Assembly (NCBI GenBank): GCA_964647585.1
Contig: CAZYGG010000003.1
Span: 1 to 64,000, forward strand
From: CAJINA01 sp964647585
GTDB taxonomy: Bacteria; Desulfobacterota; Desulfobacteria; Desulfobacterales; CAJINA01
Direction: 5' to 3'
Length of the DNA: 64,000 nucleotides
Shown: positions 50,266 to 58,811 of the stretch, piece by piece
Numbering within the stretch: position 1 is the first letter of the stretch
Layout of the letters: each line of letters starts with the position of its first letter
Position numbers and translations under genes: made by a program
The notes under the pieces: model-generated
Database searches by the model: none
Told to the model about the DNA's origin: nothing
What the model saw: the letters and a program-made list of their open reading frames with translations, nothing else

Positions 50266-51681
50266 ATGGTTTTTCAAAACGGAATTGTCGAGCTGCCCGT
50301 TTATCTTCTCATCGCCGTTGTAGTCATCGGTGGGCTGTTGACCTGGCTGGCCTGCCGGCTCCGGTACAACTCGAAACTGGCAGCGGCGCTGGCGGCTTTC
50401 AAAGAGGTCCAAACCGGTCTGCAGGAAACTGTCAGCCGCCAGGTGGGCGAGCTTGAGCAGCTGACAACCCGGTTTGCGCAGGCTGAAAAAACCCTGGAAT
50501 CTAAAAACCGGGAACTGGTGGAACTGACCGGGCTTAAATCAGCCGCCGAGGAGAAAGCCGCCAACCTCGAACACTTCCAGGAAAAGCTGCCGGACCTGTT
50601 TCGCAGCGTTTCTCTCAAGGTCATGCAGGATAACAATAAGGCTTTCATGGATTTGGCCGGGACGACCATGTCAAAATATTTTTCAGCTGCGTCAAACGAC
50701 CTGGAGTCCCGTCAAAAAGCCATCGGCACCATTGTAAAGCCGGTCAACGAAGCGCTCGACCGTTATGACCGGCAGATCCGGGAGCTCGAGCGAGCCCGGG
50801 AAAAAGCCTACGGCGGCTTGCTCCAGCAGGTGCAATCCCTGGCCGAAAGCCAGAACGCCCTGCAGCGGGAAACCGGCAAGTTGACCAGCGCCTTGAGCAA
50901 ACCGCACGTGCGCGGCCGCTGGGGTGAAATCACTCTCAAGCGGGTGGCGGAACTGGCCGGCATGCAGGACCACTGCGATTTCGTCGAGCAGGCCAGCGTC
51001 GATGCCGGAGACGGCCTCATGCGCCCGGACATGATCATTCAGCTGCCCGCCGGCCGCAACATCGTGGTGGATTCAAAAGTGCCCCTGGCGGCCTACCTGG
51101 AAGCTCAGGCGGCCGGCTCTGCCGACGAACGTGAAACCCTGATGGAAAATCATGCCCGGCACGTTCAAACCCATATCCGGCAGCTGTCCAAGAAGGCCTA
51201 CTGGACCCAGTTCCAGCCGACACCGGAATTTGTGGTCCTGTTCATCCCCGGTGAAAACTTTTTCTCCGCCGCTTTGGCCCGGGACCCGAACCTGATCGAA
51301 ACCGGGGCTGCGAGCCAGATCATCCTGGCCACACCGACCACGCTGATTTCTCTGCTTAAAACCGTTGCCATGGGGTGGCGCCAGGAGGCCCTTGCCGAAA
51401 ACGCAAAGGTGATCAGCGCCCTGGGAAGCGACCTCTACCAACGCCTGGCTGTGATGACCAGCCATTTCAAAAGCCTGGGTCGGGATATTGAGAGAACCAC
51501 AGAGTCGTACAATAAAATGCTCGGCTCTTATGAACGCCGGGTCCTGGCGACGGCTCGAAAATTCAACGGCCTCGGAATCACCTTGAAATCCGACACGCCC
51601 CTTCCGAAAGTCGACCCCGTTGAAAAACAGCCCCGGCGGCTGTCCGACACGACCCTGGATGAATACGATGACCCGTCCTGA
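50266..51681 (+). CDS. rmuC: DNA recombination protein RmuC
   Basis: About 471 residues from ATG 50266. An N-terminal membrane anchor (about 8-28) and a coiled coil (about 40-105) precede the RmuC domain. Hallmarks: KPHVRGRWGEITLKRVAELAGM, RPDMIIQLPAGRNIVVDSKVPLAAY, FVVLFIPGENFFSAALA, QIILATPTTLISLLKTVAMGW and YNKMLGSYERRVLATARKF. The domain is nuclease-like; in E. coli rmuC limits inversions at short repeats. The 3' end overlaps mltA. The short repeats seen across this window make a repeat-recombination suppressor of some contextual interest. Confidence 0.92.
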   Translation: MVFQNGIVELPVYLLIAVVVIGGLLTWLACRLRYNSKLAAALAAFKEVQTGLQETVSRQVGELEQLTTRFAQAEKTLESKNRELVELTGLKSAAEEKAANLEHFQEKLPDLFRSVSLKVMQDNNKAFMDLAGTTMSKYFSAASNDLESRQKAIGTIVKPVNEALDRYDRQIRELERAREKAYGGLLQQVQSLAESQNALQRETGKLTSALSKPHVRGRWGEITLKRVAELAGMQDHCDFVEQASVDAGDGLMRPDMIIQLPAGRNIVVDSKVPLAAYLEAQAAGSADERETLMENHARHVQTHIRQLSKKAYWTQFQPTPEFVVLFIPGENFFSAALARDPNLIETGAASQIILATPTTLISLLKTVAMGWRQEALAENAKVISALGSDLYQRLAVMTSHFKSLGRDIERTTESYNKMLGSYERRVLATARKFNGLGITLKSDTPLPKVDPVEKQPRRLSDTTLDEYDDPS

Positions 51682-52915
51682 TCGCTGGTTTACAGATACC
51701 CCTGAAAGCTTTTTATTAAAAGGCGCCCTACTGACCCTACTCTGCCTGCTGCTCTGCCTGTCCGCCGGGTGCGCCCGGTTTCCGAGGCCGGCCGTGGAAA
51801 AACCCGAATTGCCCCTGGTGTTGGTCAATGAACGGAAACTTCCTGAATTTTTTGATGATATGTGCTTTGACGCGCTGTCGGCGTCCATTGACCAGAGCTT
51901 ATCCTATCTGCGCTTGCTCTCCCCGGACACCCGTTTTCTGTTCGGTGACGATGCCTATTCCGCCGCCCACATGGTCCTGTCGCTGGAAACGTTCACAGAA
52001 TTTTTGAAAACGGTCCCCGACGCGGCCGCATTAAACCGATACATCCGGGAACATTACCAGGTCTATCAGGCCACGGGTAATCAAGGTGCCGGTCAAATGC
52101 TGGTGACCGGGTATTATGAACCCTTTCTGAAAGGCAGCCACCAGAAAAGCACCCGCTTCCGATTTCCGCTTTACACCCGGCCCGTGGATCTGGTAGCGGT
52201 TGACCTTGCCCTTTTTTCTGAAAAATTCAAGGGAGAAACACTCTGGGGCCGCTTCAACGGAAAAACGCTGGTACCCTATCATGACCGCCACGAAATTGAA
52301 TCAACCGGTGTCCTTTTCAAAAAAGCCGATGTCCTGGCCTGGGTAGATGATCGTATCGACCTGTTTTTTCTACACATCCAAGGGTCAGGCAAGCTTTACA
52401 TGGATATCGGCGAACCAGTCAATGTCCATTACAACAGCCCCAACGGCCGTCCATACCGCAGCATCGGCAAGTTGCTCATAGACAACGGGGCCATTCCCCG
52501 GGAAGAGATGTCCATGCAGGCTATTAAAAAATACCTGCGCGAGAATCCCGAAGCCGTAGACGACATTTTCAACGCCAATCCGAGCTACGTCTTTTTCAAT
52601 ACGGAACCCGAAGGCCCCATCGGATCCATCGGCGTAAAACTCACCGCCGGCCGGTCCATAGCCACCGACCGGCGACTGTTTCCCAAGGGCGCCCTGGCCT
52701 TTATACAAACGCAGAAACCGCTGGTGGATGGCGATGGCACCATTGAAAAGTGGTCTGACTTCGGCCGTTTTGTGCTGAATCAGGATACCGGCGGCGCCAT
52801 TCGGGGGGCTGGCCGGGCCGATCTGTTCTGGGGCAACGGGCCGTATGCGGAACTGGCGGCCGGCTACATGCAGCACTCGGGAACACTTTACTTTCTCGTA
52901 CTGAAACCGGAGTAA
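51668..52915 (+). CDS. mltA: Membrane-bound lytic murein transglycosylase A
   Basis: About 415 residues from ATG 51668, overlapping the end of rmuC. The lipoprotein signal sequence (LLLCLSAGCARF, Cys near residue 35) is followed by the MltA domain: VTGYYEPFLKGS, RFPLYTRP, FFLHIQGSGKLYM, GKLLIDNGAIP and NPSYVFFN. The C-terminal 3D domain has three visible Asp motifs (IATDRRLFPKGALAF, VLNQDTGGAIRG, GRADLFWG). MltA cleaves peptidoglycan glycan strands to 1,6-anhydromuropeptides at the outer membrane. ATG 51659 is an alternative start. Confidence 0.92.
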   Translation: MTRPDRWFTDTPESFLLKGALLTLLCLLLCLSAGCARFPRPAVEKPELPLVLVNERKLPEFFDDMCFDALSASIDQSLSYLRLLSPDTRFLFGDDAYSAAHMVLSLETFTEFLKTVPDAAALNRYIREHYQVYQATGNQGAGQMLVTGYYEPFLKGSHQKSTRFRFPLYTRPVDLVAVDLALFSEKFKGETLWGRFNGKTLVPYHDRHEIESTGVLFKKADVLAWVDDRIDLFFLHIQGSGKLYMDIGEPVNVHYNSPNGRPYRSIGKLLIDNGAIPREEMSMQAIKKYLRENPEAVDDIFNANPSYVFFNTEPEGPIGSIGVKLTAGRSIATDRRLFPKGALAFIQTQKPLVDGDGTIEKWSDFGRFVLNQDTGGAIRGAGRADLFWGNGPYAELAAGYMQHSGTLYFLVLKPE

Positions 52916-52944
52916 ACAAACACCTGTAATGCGCTGTATCCATC

Positions 52945-52973
52945 TTGACAGTCCACCCTAAAACCAGTACTAG
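52945..52973 (+). promoter_or_regulatory. Putative promoter for tatB-tatC
   Basis: TTGACA (52945-52950), 17-base spacer, TACTAG (52968-52973). A small hairpin follows in the leader (TCTTTCCCGGAAAGA region, about 52988-53002). The -10 matches the consensus only moderately. Confidence 0.45.
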
Positions 52974-53068
52974 AAATTTTTCCCGGTCTTTCCCGGAAAG
53001 ATCCGGGTAAAGGAATATGCCTGAGCGCCTGGCGGGAGCAGGCACACCATTTTGGCAAGGAGTTGTTT

Positions 53069-53575
53069 ATGTTCGGCATGGGTATGCCCGAAATAATGCT
53101 GATTATGGCCGTGGCCCTGATTGTCATCGGTCCCAAAAAACTGCCGGGCCTGGCAAAATCAATCGGCCGGGCCATGGGTGAATTTAAAAGCGCCACCCGG
53201 GATTTCAAACATTCCATTGACCTGGATGGCGACCTGCAGGATGTCAAGGACTCTATGAATAATCTGAAAGATATCCCCACCTACGACCCGGACCAGTCCG
53301 CTTACAAAGGGGCGGATACCGCCCGGCCCACAGATGACGCGGAGGATAAAACCGAGAAAGAAAGCGCCCAAGCGTACGCTGACGACAAAACCAAAGCCGA
53401 GACGGAAACCACCGCCGAAGCCAAAGCCGAGACGGAAACCACCGCCGAAGCCAGGGCTGAGACGGAAACCACCGCCGAAGCCAGGGCCGGGGCGGAAACC
53501 GCCGACACCGAAAAATCGTCCCCCGACCCCGAAGCAGATGAGCCGCCGGCTCCCGGAGCCAAATCCCATGGATGA
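53069..53575 (+). CDS. tatB: Twin-arginine translocase TatA/TatB-type subunit
   Basis: About 168 residues from ATG 53069; AAGGAG (53057-53062) is at the right distance for this ATG and too close for the TTG at 53063. It has a short N-terminal TM helix with a polar Glu (GMPEIMLIMAVALIVIGPKK, then LPGLAKSIG) and an amphipathic helix. The acidic tail contains three tandem copies of a ten-residue repeat, AETETTAEAK/R. Glu at this position and the GPKKLP hinge favour TatB over TatA. It works with TatC to export folded proteins, such as cofactor-loaded redox enzymes. The stop overlaps tatC by eight bases. Confidence 0.88.
   Translation: MFGMGMPEIMLIMAVALIVIGPKKLPGLAKSIGRAMGEFKSATRDFKHSIDLDGDLQDVKDSMNNLKDIPTYDPDQSAYKGADTARPTDDAEDKTEKESAQAYADDKTKAETETTAEAKAETETTAEARAETETTAEARAGAETADTEKSSPDPEADEPPAPGAKSHG
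53396..53500 (+). repeat. Tandem 30-bp repeat in the tatB tail
   Basis: Three near-identical 30-bp units (53396-53425, 53426-53455, 53456-53485) plus a half unit encode the Ala/Glu/Thr-rich repeat of the cytoplasmic tail. Copies differ by one or two bases, which suggests recent expansion and possible length variation. Confidence 0.8.
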
Positions 53576-54332
53576 AGAAGAGAAAATCCCGTTTACCGAT
53601 CATCTGGAAGAGTTGCGGGAACGTCTTATAAAAAGTTTTATCGCTGTGGCCATCGGCTTTGTCGTTTGCTACGGTTTCAAGGAAAAGCTGTTTGAACTCA
53701 TTACCCGGCCGCTCATTTCCGTTATGGAAAAGGGCGACCAGCTCATCTTTACCGGCCTTCCAGAGGCTTTTTTTACCTACCTGAAAGTGGCCTTTCTGGC
53801 CGGCCTGATCCTGGCCGGGCCAGTGGTCATCTACCAGTTCTGGATGTTTGTGGCCCCCGGTCTCTACAAGAAAGAACGCCGCGTAATGATCCCCATTGTC
53901 GTTTTATCGACCTTTTTTTTCATCGGCGGCGCCCTTTTCGGCTATTTCATCGTTTTCCCCTGGGGATTCCAGTTTTTCCTGAGCTTTGCCTCCGATTCCA
54001 TCAAAGCCCTGCCGTCCATGAAGGAGTATCTCTCCTTTGCCACCAAGCTGCTTCTGGCCTTTGGCCTGGTTTTCGAACTGCCCATCGTCATCACCTTTCT
54101 GGCGCGCCTGGGCCTGGTGACAGTTCCCTTTCTGCGTAATAATCGTAAATACGCCGTATTGCTGTTCTTTGTCGGCGCCGCCATGATCACCCCCCCGGAC
54201 GTGGTGACACAGATCATGATGGCGTTTCCCCTCATGGTCCTGTATGAAATCAGTATCTGGGGGGCCATCATGTTCGGACAGAAAGACGCATCGGAAGAAG
54301 AGGAAGAGGCTCCTTCACGGAGCGCTTCCTGA
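53568..54332 (+). CDS. tatC: Twin-arginine translocase subunit TatC
   Basis: About 254 residues from ATG 53568 (MDEEEKIPFTDHLEELRERL), the canonical TatC N-terminus with the signal-peptide-binding HLEELRER motif. Six TM segments follow, with LPEAFFTYLKVAFLAG, FWMFVAPGLYKKER and the conserved FAFGLVFELP-like segment (LLLAFGLVFELPIV). The acidic C-terminal tail is rich in Glu. TatC is the receptor of the Tat pathway in the inner membrane. A long upstream extension of the frame (Pro/Lys/Arg-rich) is only the shadow of the tatB tail. Confidence 0.95.
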   Translation: MDEEEKIPFTDHLEELRERLIKSFIAVAIGFVVCYGFKEKLFELITRPLISVMEKGDQLIFTGLPEAFFTYLKVAFLAGLILAGPVVIYQFWMFVAPGLYKKERRVMIPIVVLSTFFFIGGALFGYFIVFPWGFQFFLSFASDSIKALPSMKEYLSFATKLLLAFGLVFELPIVITFLARLGLVTVPFLRNNRKYAVLLFFVGAAMITPPDVVTQIMMAFPLMVLYEISIWGAIMFGQKDASEEEEEAPSRSAS

Positions 54333-54479
54333 CATATTTACAAAACCGCTGTATTGCAGCTATTGCGGGGTGTCGAGGCCGCTTTGCCTTGACACAAACC
54401 GGTTGAATTGATAGGTAAGGATGTTCCTTAAAAACCAAGTAGTAGGATGTATAAAAAATAGGAAAGGGGGCATAAACAG

Positions 54480-54914
54480 ATGAAGTCAAGGAGTTTGATA
54501 ATTACGATTGCAGTAGTAACCGCGAGCCTGTTCTTAGCAGTCGGCCTGTACGCGGCAGCGGCACCGGAAGTGATTCCCCTGAATGACGCCCGGTACAAAA
54601 AACACAAGAAAGCCATCGTTCAATTCACCCACGCCAAGCACACCAATGATTACAAGATCACCTGTGGCGAATGTCACCACGATGACGCCGGCAAACCGCT
54701 GGAATTGAAAGACGGTGACCCCGTCCAGAAGTGCGGCGACTGCCACAAGGAGTTCGGTAAGCTGGCCAAAGCTGACAAGAAGATGAAAAAGGCCGACAAG
54801 ATCATGAAGTACCAAAAGGAAGCACTTCACGCGAATTGCATCGGCTGCCACAAGAAAGAGAAAAAGGGGCCGAAAAAGTGCTCCGAATGCCACCCCAAAA
54901 AGAAGAAAAAATAA
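54480..54914 (+). CDS. Periplasmic tetraheme cytochrome c3
   Basis: A 144-residue exported protein. A signal peptide (residues 1-27, cut near LYAAAAPEV) is followed by four c-type heme motifs: CGECH, CGDCH, CIGCH and CSECH. Additional His residues before the motifs serve as second axial ligands (FTHAKHTNDY). The tail and surface are strongly Lys-rich, as in type I cytochrome c3. This is the periplasmic electron carrier linking hydrogenases and formate dehydrogenases to membrane redox complexes in sulfate reducers. AAAGGGGG precedes the ATG. A strong terminator follows, so the gene is probably expressed alone. Confidence 0.93.
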   Translation: MKSRSLIITIAVVTASLFLAVGLYAAAAPEVIPLNDARYKKHKKAIVQFTHAKHTNDYKITCGECHHDDAGKPLELKDGDPVQKCGDCHKEFGKLAKADKKMKKADKIMKYQKEALHANCIGCHKKEKKGPKKCSECHPKKKKK

Positions 54915-54944
54915 ACGTTCCGAGTTCTCAGGTTAAATAAAAAC

Positions 54945-54972
54945 GGCCCGCTGGCAGACAGCGGGCCATTTT
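54945..54972 (+). terminator. Rho-independent terminator after cytochrome c3
   Basis: GGCCCGCTG (54945-54953) and CAGCGGGCC (54959-54967) form a perfect 9-bp stem with a five-base loop, followed by ATTTTTA. Confidence 0.9.
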
Positions 54973-55016
54973 TATCTGGTACCTATACTTTTTTTAAAAC
55001 TTGTACCTTTTATCTT

Positions 55017-55829
55017 TTATCTGGACGCCTTCTGCATCAGTATCGCCGCCCACCTCTTCTCCTGCCACGCCCGCAGCTTATTAAATGCCAGCGCCGTGTA
55101 GGTTTTTTCCACAACAGCCTGCTCTTCGGTTTTGATACCGGACACGATCAATATGCCGCCGGATTCTACCGTCCCGGCAATTTGAACACTGTATTTTTCC
55201 AGGGTCGGCAACCGCAGATTGGCCGTGACCAGGGAAAACCGGTCCGCCTGTGATTCAATGGGGGTGTCTTTTATCCGGATTTTGCGCTCCAGGCCATTCA
55301 GGGCGACATTCCGTCCGGCCTCTGCCAGGGCGCAGGGGTCGATATCGAGCCCCAGGCCGCCCTGCATACCCAGCAGGACGGCGGCAATGATCAGCACCCC
55401 CGATCCGGTGCCGAGATCCAGGACCCTGCGGCGGGAAGCGTCGGCCCGGCCGGGCGCCATTGCCAGGGCGGTGTCCACTGCCTGCAGGGCCATTCGCGTG
55501 GTGGGGTGCTGTCCGTATCCAAAGGCGGCCCCCGGGGCGAGCCTCACGGCAACCATCGCTGCTTCAGACCTGACCTGATGCCCCGGAGGCGTCAGGATAA
55601 TCCGCTTTGAGATCTGGACGGGATGGTTAAAAGAGCGCTCGAGGAAACTGTTGCCCAGCTCGTAACTGTAACTGAGCTCTCCGGATTCCACCAGCTGCCG
55701 GATGGCGCTCCGCAGTTCACGGCGCGGGAAGCCGTCCGGGCCGGACAGCGCCTGTACAACCGCATCCACCGCCAGGCGGCGGTCCGATTCGGAAATCAGT
55801 TTCAAAATTGCCGAGGAGGGTTCCGTCAC
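55017..55829 (-). CDS. Divergent PrmA-like SAM methyltransferase next to dsr genes
   Basis: A 270-residue methyltransferase. The SAM loop is VLDLGTGSGVLIIAAVLLG and the preceding motif is APGAAFGYGQHPTTRMAL, a variant of the PrmA DPGxAFGTGxHPTT signature. GLDIDPCALAEAGRNVALNG corresponds to the acidic loop. The N-terminal domain differs from PrmA, and the genuine prmA is at 2290-3213, so this paralogue probably has another substrate. It follows the siroheme-amidase-type gene by 16 bases on the same strand, placing it at the end of the dsrABDN transcript; a role in sulfite reductase maturation is an open possibility. Confidence 0.78.
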   Translation of the reverse strand: MTEPSSAILKLISESDRRLAVDAVVQALSGPDGFPRRELRSAIRQLVESGELSYSYELGNSFLERSFNHPVQISKRIILTPPGHQVRSEAAMVAVRLAPGAAFGYGQHPTTRMALQAVDTALAMAPGRADASRRRVLDLGTGSGVLIIAAVLLGMQGGLGLDIDPCALAEAGRNVALNGLERKIRIKDTPIESQADRFSLVTANLRLPTLEKYSVQIAGTVESGGILIVSGIKTEEQAVVEKTYTALAFNKLRAWQEKRWAAILMQKASR

Positions 55830-55845
55830 GGAAACTCGCTATGAT

Positions 55846-57258
55846 TTAATCAGATCTGTTTTCTTGAAATTGGGCGGCATTACGGACCATGGCCGCAGCC
55901 CATTTAGGATTGCCAAGCGCGTGGATGTGGGTGTAGGTGGCCAGGCAATTCTTATAGCTGGCGCCGTCCCTCCCGTCGATAATTCCGTTGCCCCGCTGCA
56001 TTTCAAAAACCAATCGGGCATCATCTCCCTTCCACTGCAGCACTTTGGAATAGTGAAATTCGTGCCCCTTGATTTCAAGGCCGGTTTCGAAAAACGGGTT
56101 GTCCTCCGCTATCTTCAAACAGGTGTAGCCGTGCCCCTGGGGTTTTTTCGAAAAACCAAATTCAACCGGTAAAATGCCGGCCATGGGATAGGTGCCCTCT
56201 TTCAGCACCAGGGTTTCACCCAGGAACATCAGGCCCCCGCATTCGGCGTAAACAGGCAGACCGGCATCTGCCAGCCGCTTCAGTTCCATCCGGTAAGCTT
56301 CGTTGGCGGCCAGCTCCGCCGCATGGGTTTCAGGGAAACCGCCCCCGATGTAAAAGCCATCCACCTGGGGAGGCACCCGCTCTTTAAGCGGGCTGGTAAA
56401 CACAAGTTCGGCACCGGCATTCTCTAAAGCCTCCAGGTTTTCAGGGTAATAAAACTGAAAGGCTGAATCCTTGAGAATCCCGATTTTGGGTGCCGCGCTT
56501 TTCCCTGCAGCTTGCGATGAGGGGGCGCTCCGGGTGAGCTCAAAACCTTCCGGAAGGACCAGCTTTTCCGTTGCCAGCGCCGCGTTGAGGATCGCCTCCA
56601 GATCAAGATAGGCTTCGGCCATCTCCCGGGCCGCCCCAATGGCATCCTGGGCCCAGCCGTGTTCCGGGGTCGGCACCAGTCCCATGTGCCTCTCCGGGAA
56701 GCGCTGCTTGCGCAATTTGGGGATGGCCCCCAGGACCGGCACGTGACAGTACTGGGAGATGCTCTCCCGGAGGATGTTTTCATGTCGGGCCCCGGCCACC
56801 CGGTTCAGGACAACCCCGCAGATATTGGTGTCGGGATCAAAGGTGCAAATACCGTCCACAACGGCCGCCATGGTGCGGGTAGTCTTGGTGCAGTCCACGC
56901 AGAGGATAACGGGCAGGTTGAGAAACTTGGCCAGCTCCGCCGTACAGGTGCTGCCGTCGGTGTCGATGGCATCGTACAGGCCGCGGTTGCCTTCGATTAC
57001 AGCGACATCTTCAGAGGGGTTGATATTGGAAAGAAAGGAGGTCAGAACCGTTTCCGGTTCCAGGAGAAATGTGTCCAGATTATAGCAAGGCCGGCCCGCC
57101 GCCAGGGCAAGCCAGCCCGCATCAATATAATCGGGCCCTTTTTTAAATGGCGCGATGCGCTTTCCAAGGCTCTTTAAAGCCGAAACAATTCCCAAGGTCA
57201 GAATCGTCTTGCCGGCGCCGCCATGCAGGGCGGATATTACAATGCCTGGGCATTTCAT
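55846..57258 (-). CDS. dsrN: Cobyrinate a,c-diamide synthase family protein, probable siroheme amidase DsrN
   Basis: A 470-residue CbiA/CobB-type amidotransferase. The N-terminal ATPase domain has the P-loop ISALHGGAGKTILTLG and the switch region PFKKGPDYIDAGW. The C-terminal class I glutaminase-like domain has VDGFYIGGGFPETHA, the catalytic Cys in YAECGGLMFLGE and, near the end, GHEFHYSK. In sulfate reducers this gene type follows dsrABD and is proposed to amidate siroheme to siroheme amide for the sulfite reductase. Its position here, directly after dsrD with no cobalamin genes nearby, supports DsrN rather than a cobalamin enzyme. Confidence 0.88.
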   Translation of the reverse strand: MKCPGIVISALHGGAGKTILTLGIVSALKSLGKRIAPFKKGPDYIDAGWLALAAGRPCYNLDTFLLEPETVLTSFLSNINPSEDVAVIEGNRGLYDAIDTDGSTCTAELAKFLNLPVILCVDCTKTTRTMAAVVDGICTFDPDTNICGVVLNRVAGARHENILRESISQYCHVPVLGAIPKLRKQRFPERHMGLVPTPEHGWAQDAIGAAREMAEAYLDLEAILNAALATEKLVLPEGFELTRSAPSSQAAGKSAAPKIGILKDSAFQFYYPENLEALENAGAELVFTSPLKERVPPQVDGFYIGGGFPETHAAELAANEAYRMELKRLADAGLPVYAECGGLMFLGETLVLKEGTYPMAGILPVEFGFSKKPQGHGYTCLKIAEDNPFFETGLEIKGHEFHYSKVLQWKGDDARLVFEMQRGNGIIDGRDGASYKNCLATYTHIHALGNPKWAAAMVRNAAQFQENRSD

Positions 57259-57342
57259 GAGTAACGTTGCACCGGATTCCTACAGAAACCAGACTGGATA
57301 ATTGAGGCGGTGCCTTAGCGCGTATGCGTCAAAGAGAACCGA

Positions 57343-57582
57343 TTAGTCTTCGTGTTCGGCGGCCGCCTGTTTGCCGGTTCCGGGAAGTCCGTACATGGAG
57401 GTGCTTCCGCTGGACCAGTATTCCAAAACACCGTCTATAACCAGCTTGTTAATGGTTTTCTTGGCTAACCTGGGTTTCTCGCCCAGAATCTTGGCAAGGT
57501 CATTAAAGTAGAACTTGCTCTTGGTTTTAAGTTTCTTTGTCAGTTTCGCAACAATTAGCTCTTTGGCCTCTTCGTATTCCAT
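57343..57582 (-). CDS. dsrD: Dissimilatory sulfite reductase-associated protein DsrD
   Basis: A 79-residue winged-helix protein (AKLTKKLKTKSKFYFNDLAK and ILGEKPRLAKKTINKLVIDG regions; tail YGLPGTGKQ). The sequence and its place right after dsrB identify DsrD, a marker of sulfate, rather than sulfur-oxidising, metabolism. DsrD has been reported to act as an activator of DsrAB; it is not a DNA regulator despite its fold. The 72-base gap to dsrB indicates the same transcript. Confidence 0.95.
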   Translation of the reverse strand: MEYEEAKELIVAKLTKKLKTKSKFYFNDLAKILGEKPRLAKKTINKLVIDGVLEYWSSGSTSMYGLPGTGKQAAAEHED

Positions 57583-57653
57583 CTTCGTACCCCTTTTCTT
57601 AAAAGGATGCAGGGAGCACCGGTAAAGATGCCCCCTGCAAAACAGACATAACC

Positions 57654-58799
57654 TTAGAACTTGAAGTTCGTGGTCTGACGCCAGGTGTAATAGGCGGCAT
57701 CCCGGAAGTCATCGATGAGATGATGCGTGAATTCCAGTTCGCATTTCTCAAAGAATTTTTCCCAGCCGATGCGCTCGGCCCAGTCGCCGACACGCTCGTA
57801 TTTATTGGCGTCGGCGGCATAGACTTCAACGATCTTTTTGATGCAAGCGGTGGTTTTGTCCCAGCGCGGGGCATCATTAGGCAGGAAGGCAACCGCAACC
57901 TTGGAGAATTTCGGGTTGCTGATACGGTTGGAAACCTTGCCGCCAACCATGATGACGATGCCGTCGCCTTCGGTATCCGCCAGAGGCATGGAAGGACACA
58001 TGGTGTAGCAGTTGCCACAGAACATGCAGCGCTCATTTTTAATCGCAATGGACTTGAGCTGCTGGTCGCCAATTTCCACCTTAGTGGGCTTGAGGGCCGC
58101 AGTCGGACAGGCCGCAATGGCCAGCGGAATTTCGCACATCTTGTCCAGATACTCATGGTCAAGCAGCGGCGGCTTACGATGGTAGCCGAGAATGGCGATG
58201 TCGGAGCAATGTACCGCGCCGCACATGTTCAGGCAGCAGGCCAGGGAAACACGAATCTGGGCCGGCATTCTGTGGGCTTTAAAATCGTCGAACAGGACAT
58301 CCATACAGGCCTTGACCGGTCCGGAAGCATCCGTGGCCGGGGTGTGGCAGTGGATCCAGCCCTGGGTGTGTACGATGTTGGTAATACCGGCACCGGTGCC
58401 GCCCACGGGGAACTTGAAAGAACCGCCGTCGAACTTGCGGCTTTCCAGGTCGTCGATCAACGGCTGAACCTTGTCTTTACTGTCCACCATGAACTCGATG
58501 TTGTTACGGGTGGTGAACCGCAGGTAGCCGTCACAATGCGCGTCGGCAATGTCGCAGATTTCGCGAATATGGGTAATGCTCATCAGGCGGGCGCCGCCGC
58601 AGCGAACCGTGTAACATTCGTCGCCGGATTCGCCCACATGTACCAGTACGCCGGGCTGCAGGATTTCATGATACAGCCATTTGCCTTTGTTCGCCGCAAT
58701 AACCGGCGGATAAAATTCGTCATATTTTCTTGGCCCGATGTCGGAAATTCGGTCTTCCATCGGTTTATCAGGATTGTAACCTGAGGATACAAATGCCAT
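57654..58799 (-). CDS. dsrB: Dissimilatory sulfite reductase beta subunit
   Basis: A 381-residue subunit of the siroheme/4Fe-4S enzyme that reduces sulfite in the cytoplasm, delivering a trisulfide on DsrC. The siroheme-cluster Cys set is visible (HCHTPATDASGPVKACMD and SLACCLNMCGAVHCSD), followed by the ferredoxin-type cluster IAACPTAAL and ERCMFCGNCYTMCPSMPLAD. The N-terminus (MAFVSSGYNPDKPMEDRISD) and length are typical of Desulfobacterota DsrB. It follows dsrA by 12 bases. Confidence 0.97.
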   Translation of the reverse strand: MAFVSSGYNPDKPMEDRISDIGPRKYDEFYPPVIAANKGKWLYHEILQPGVLVHVGESGDECYTVRCGGARLMSITHIREICDIADAHCDGYLRFTTRNNIEFMVDSKDKVQPLIDDLESRKFDGGSFKFPVGGTGAGITNIVHTQGWIHCHTPATDASGPVKACMDVLFDDFKAHRMPAQIRVSLACCLNMCGAVHCSDIAILGYHRKPPLLDHEYLDKMCEIPLAIAACPTAALKPTKVEIGDQQLKSIAIKNERCMFCGNCYTMCPSMPLADTEGDGIVIMVGGKVSNRISNPKFSKVAVAFLPNDAPRWDKTTACIKKIVEVYAADANKYERVGDWAERIGWEKFFEKCELEFTHHLIDDFRDAAYYTWRQTTNFKF

Positions 58800-58811
58800 G
58801 GTCAGTCCCCC

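Noticed and set aside
53334..53567. Pro/Lys/Arg-rich N-terminal extension of TatC
   Set aside because: It is the alternate frame of the repetitive tatB tail; the canonical TatC N-terminus starts at 53568.
57720..58784. Long plus-strand frames opposite dsrB and dsrA (also 58821-59792)
   Set aside because: They lie wholly antisense to highly conserved dsr genes, have no ribosome binding site and no recognisable domain.
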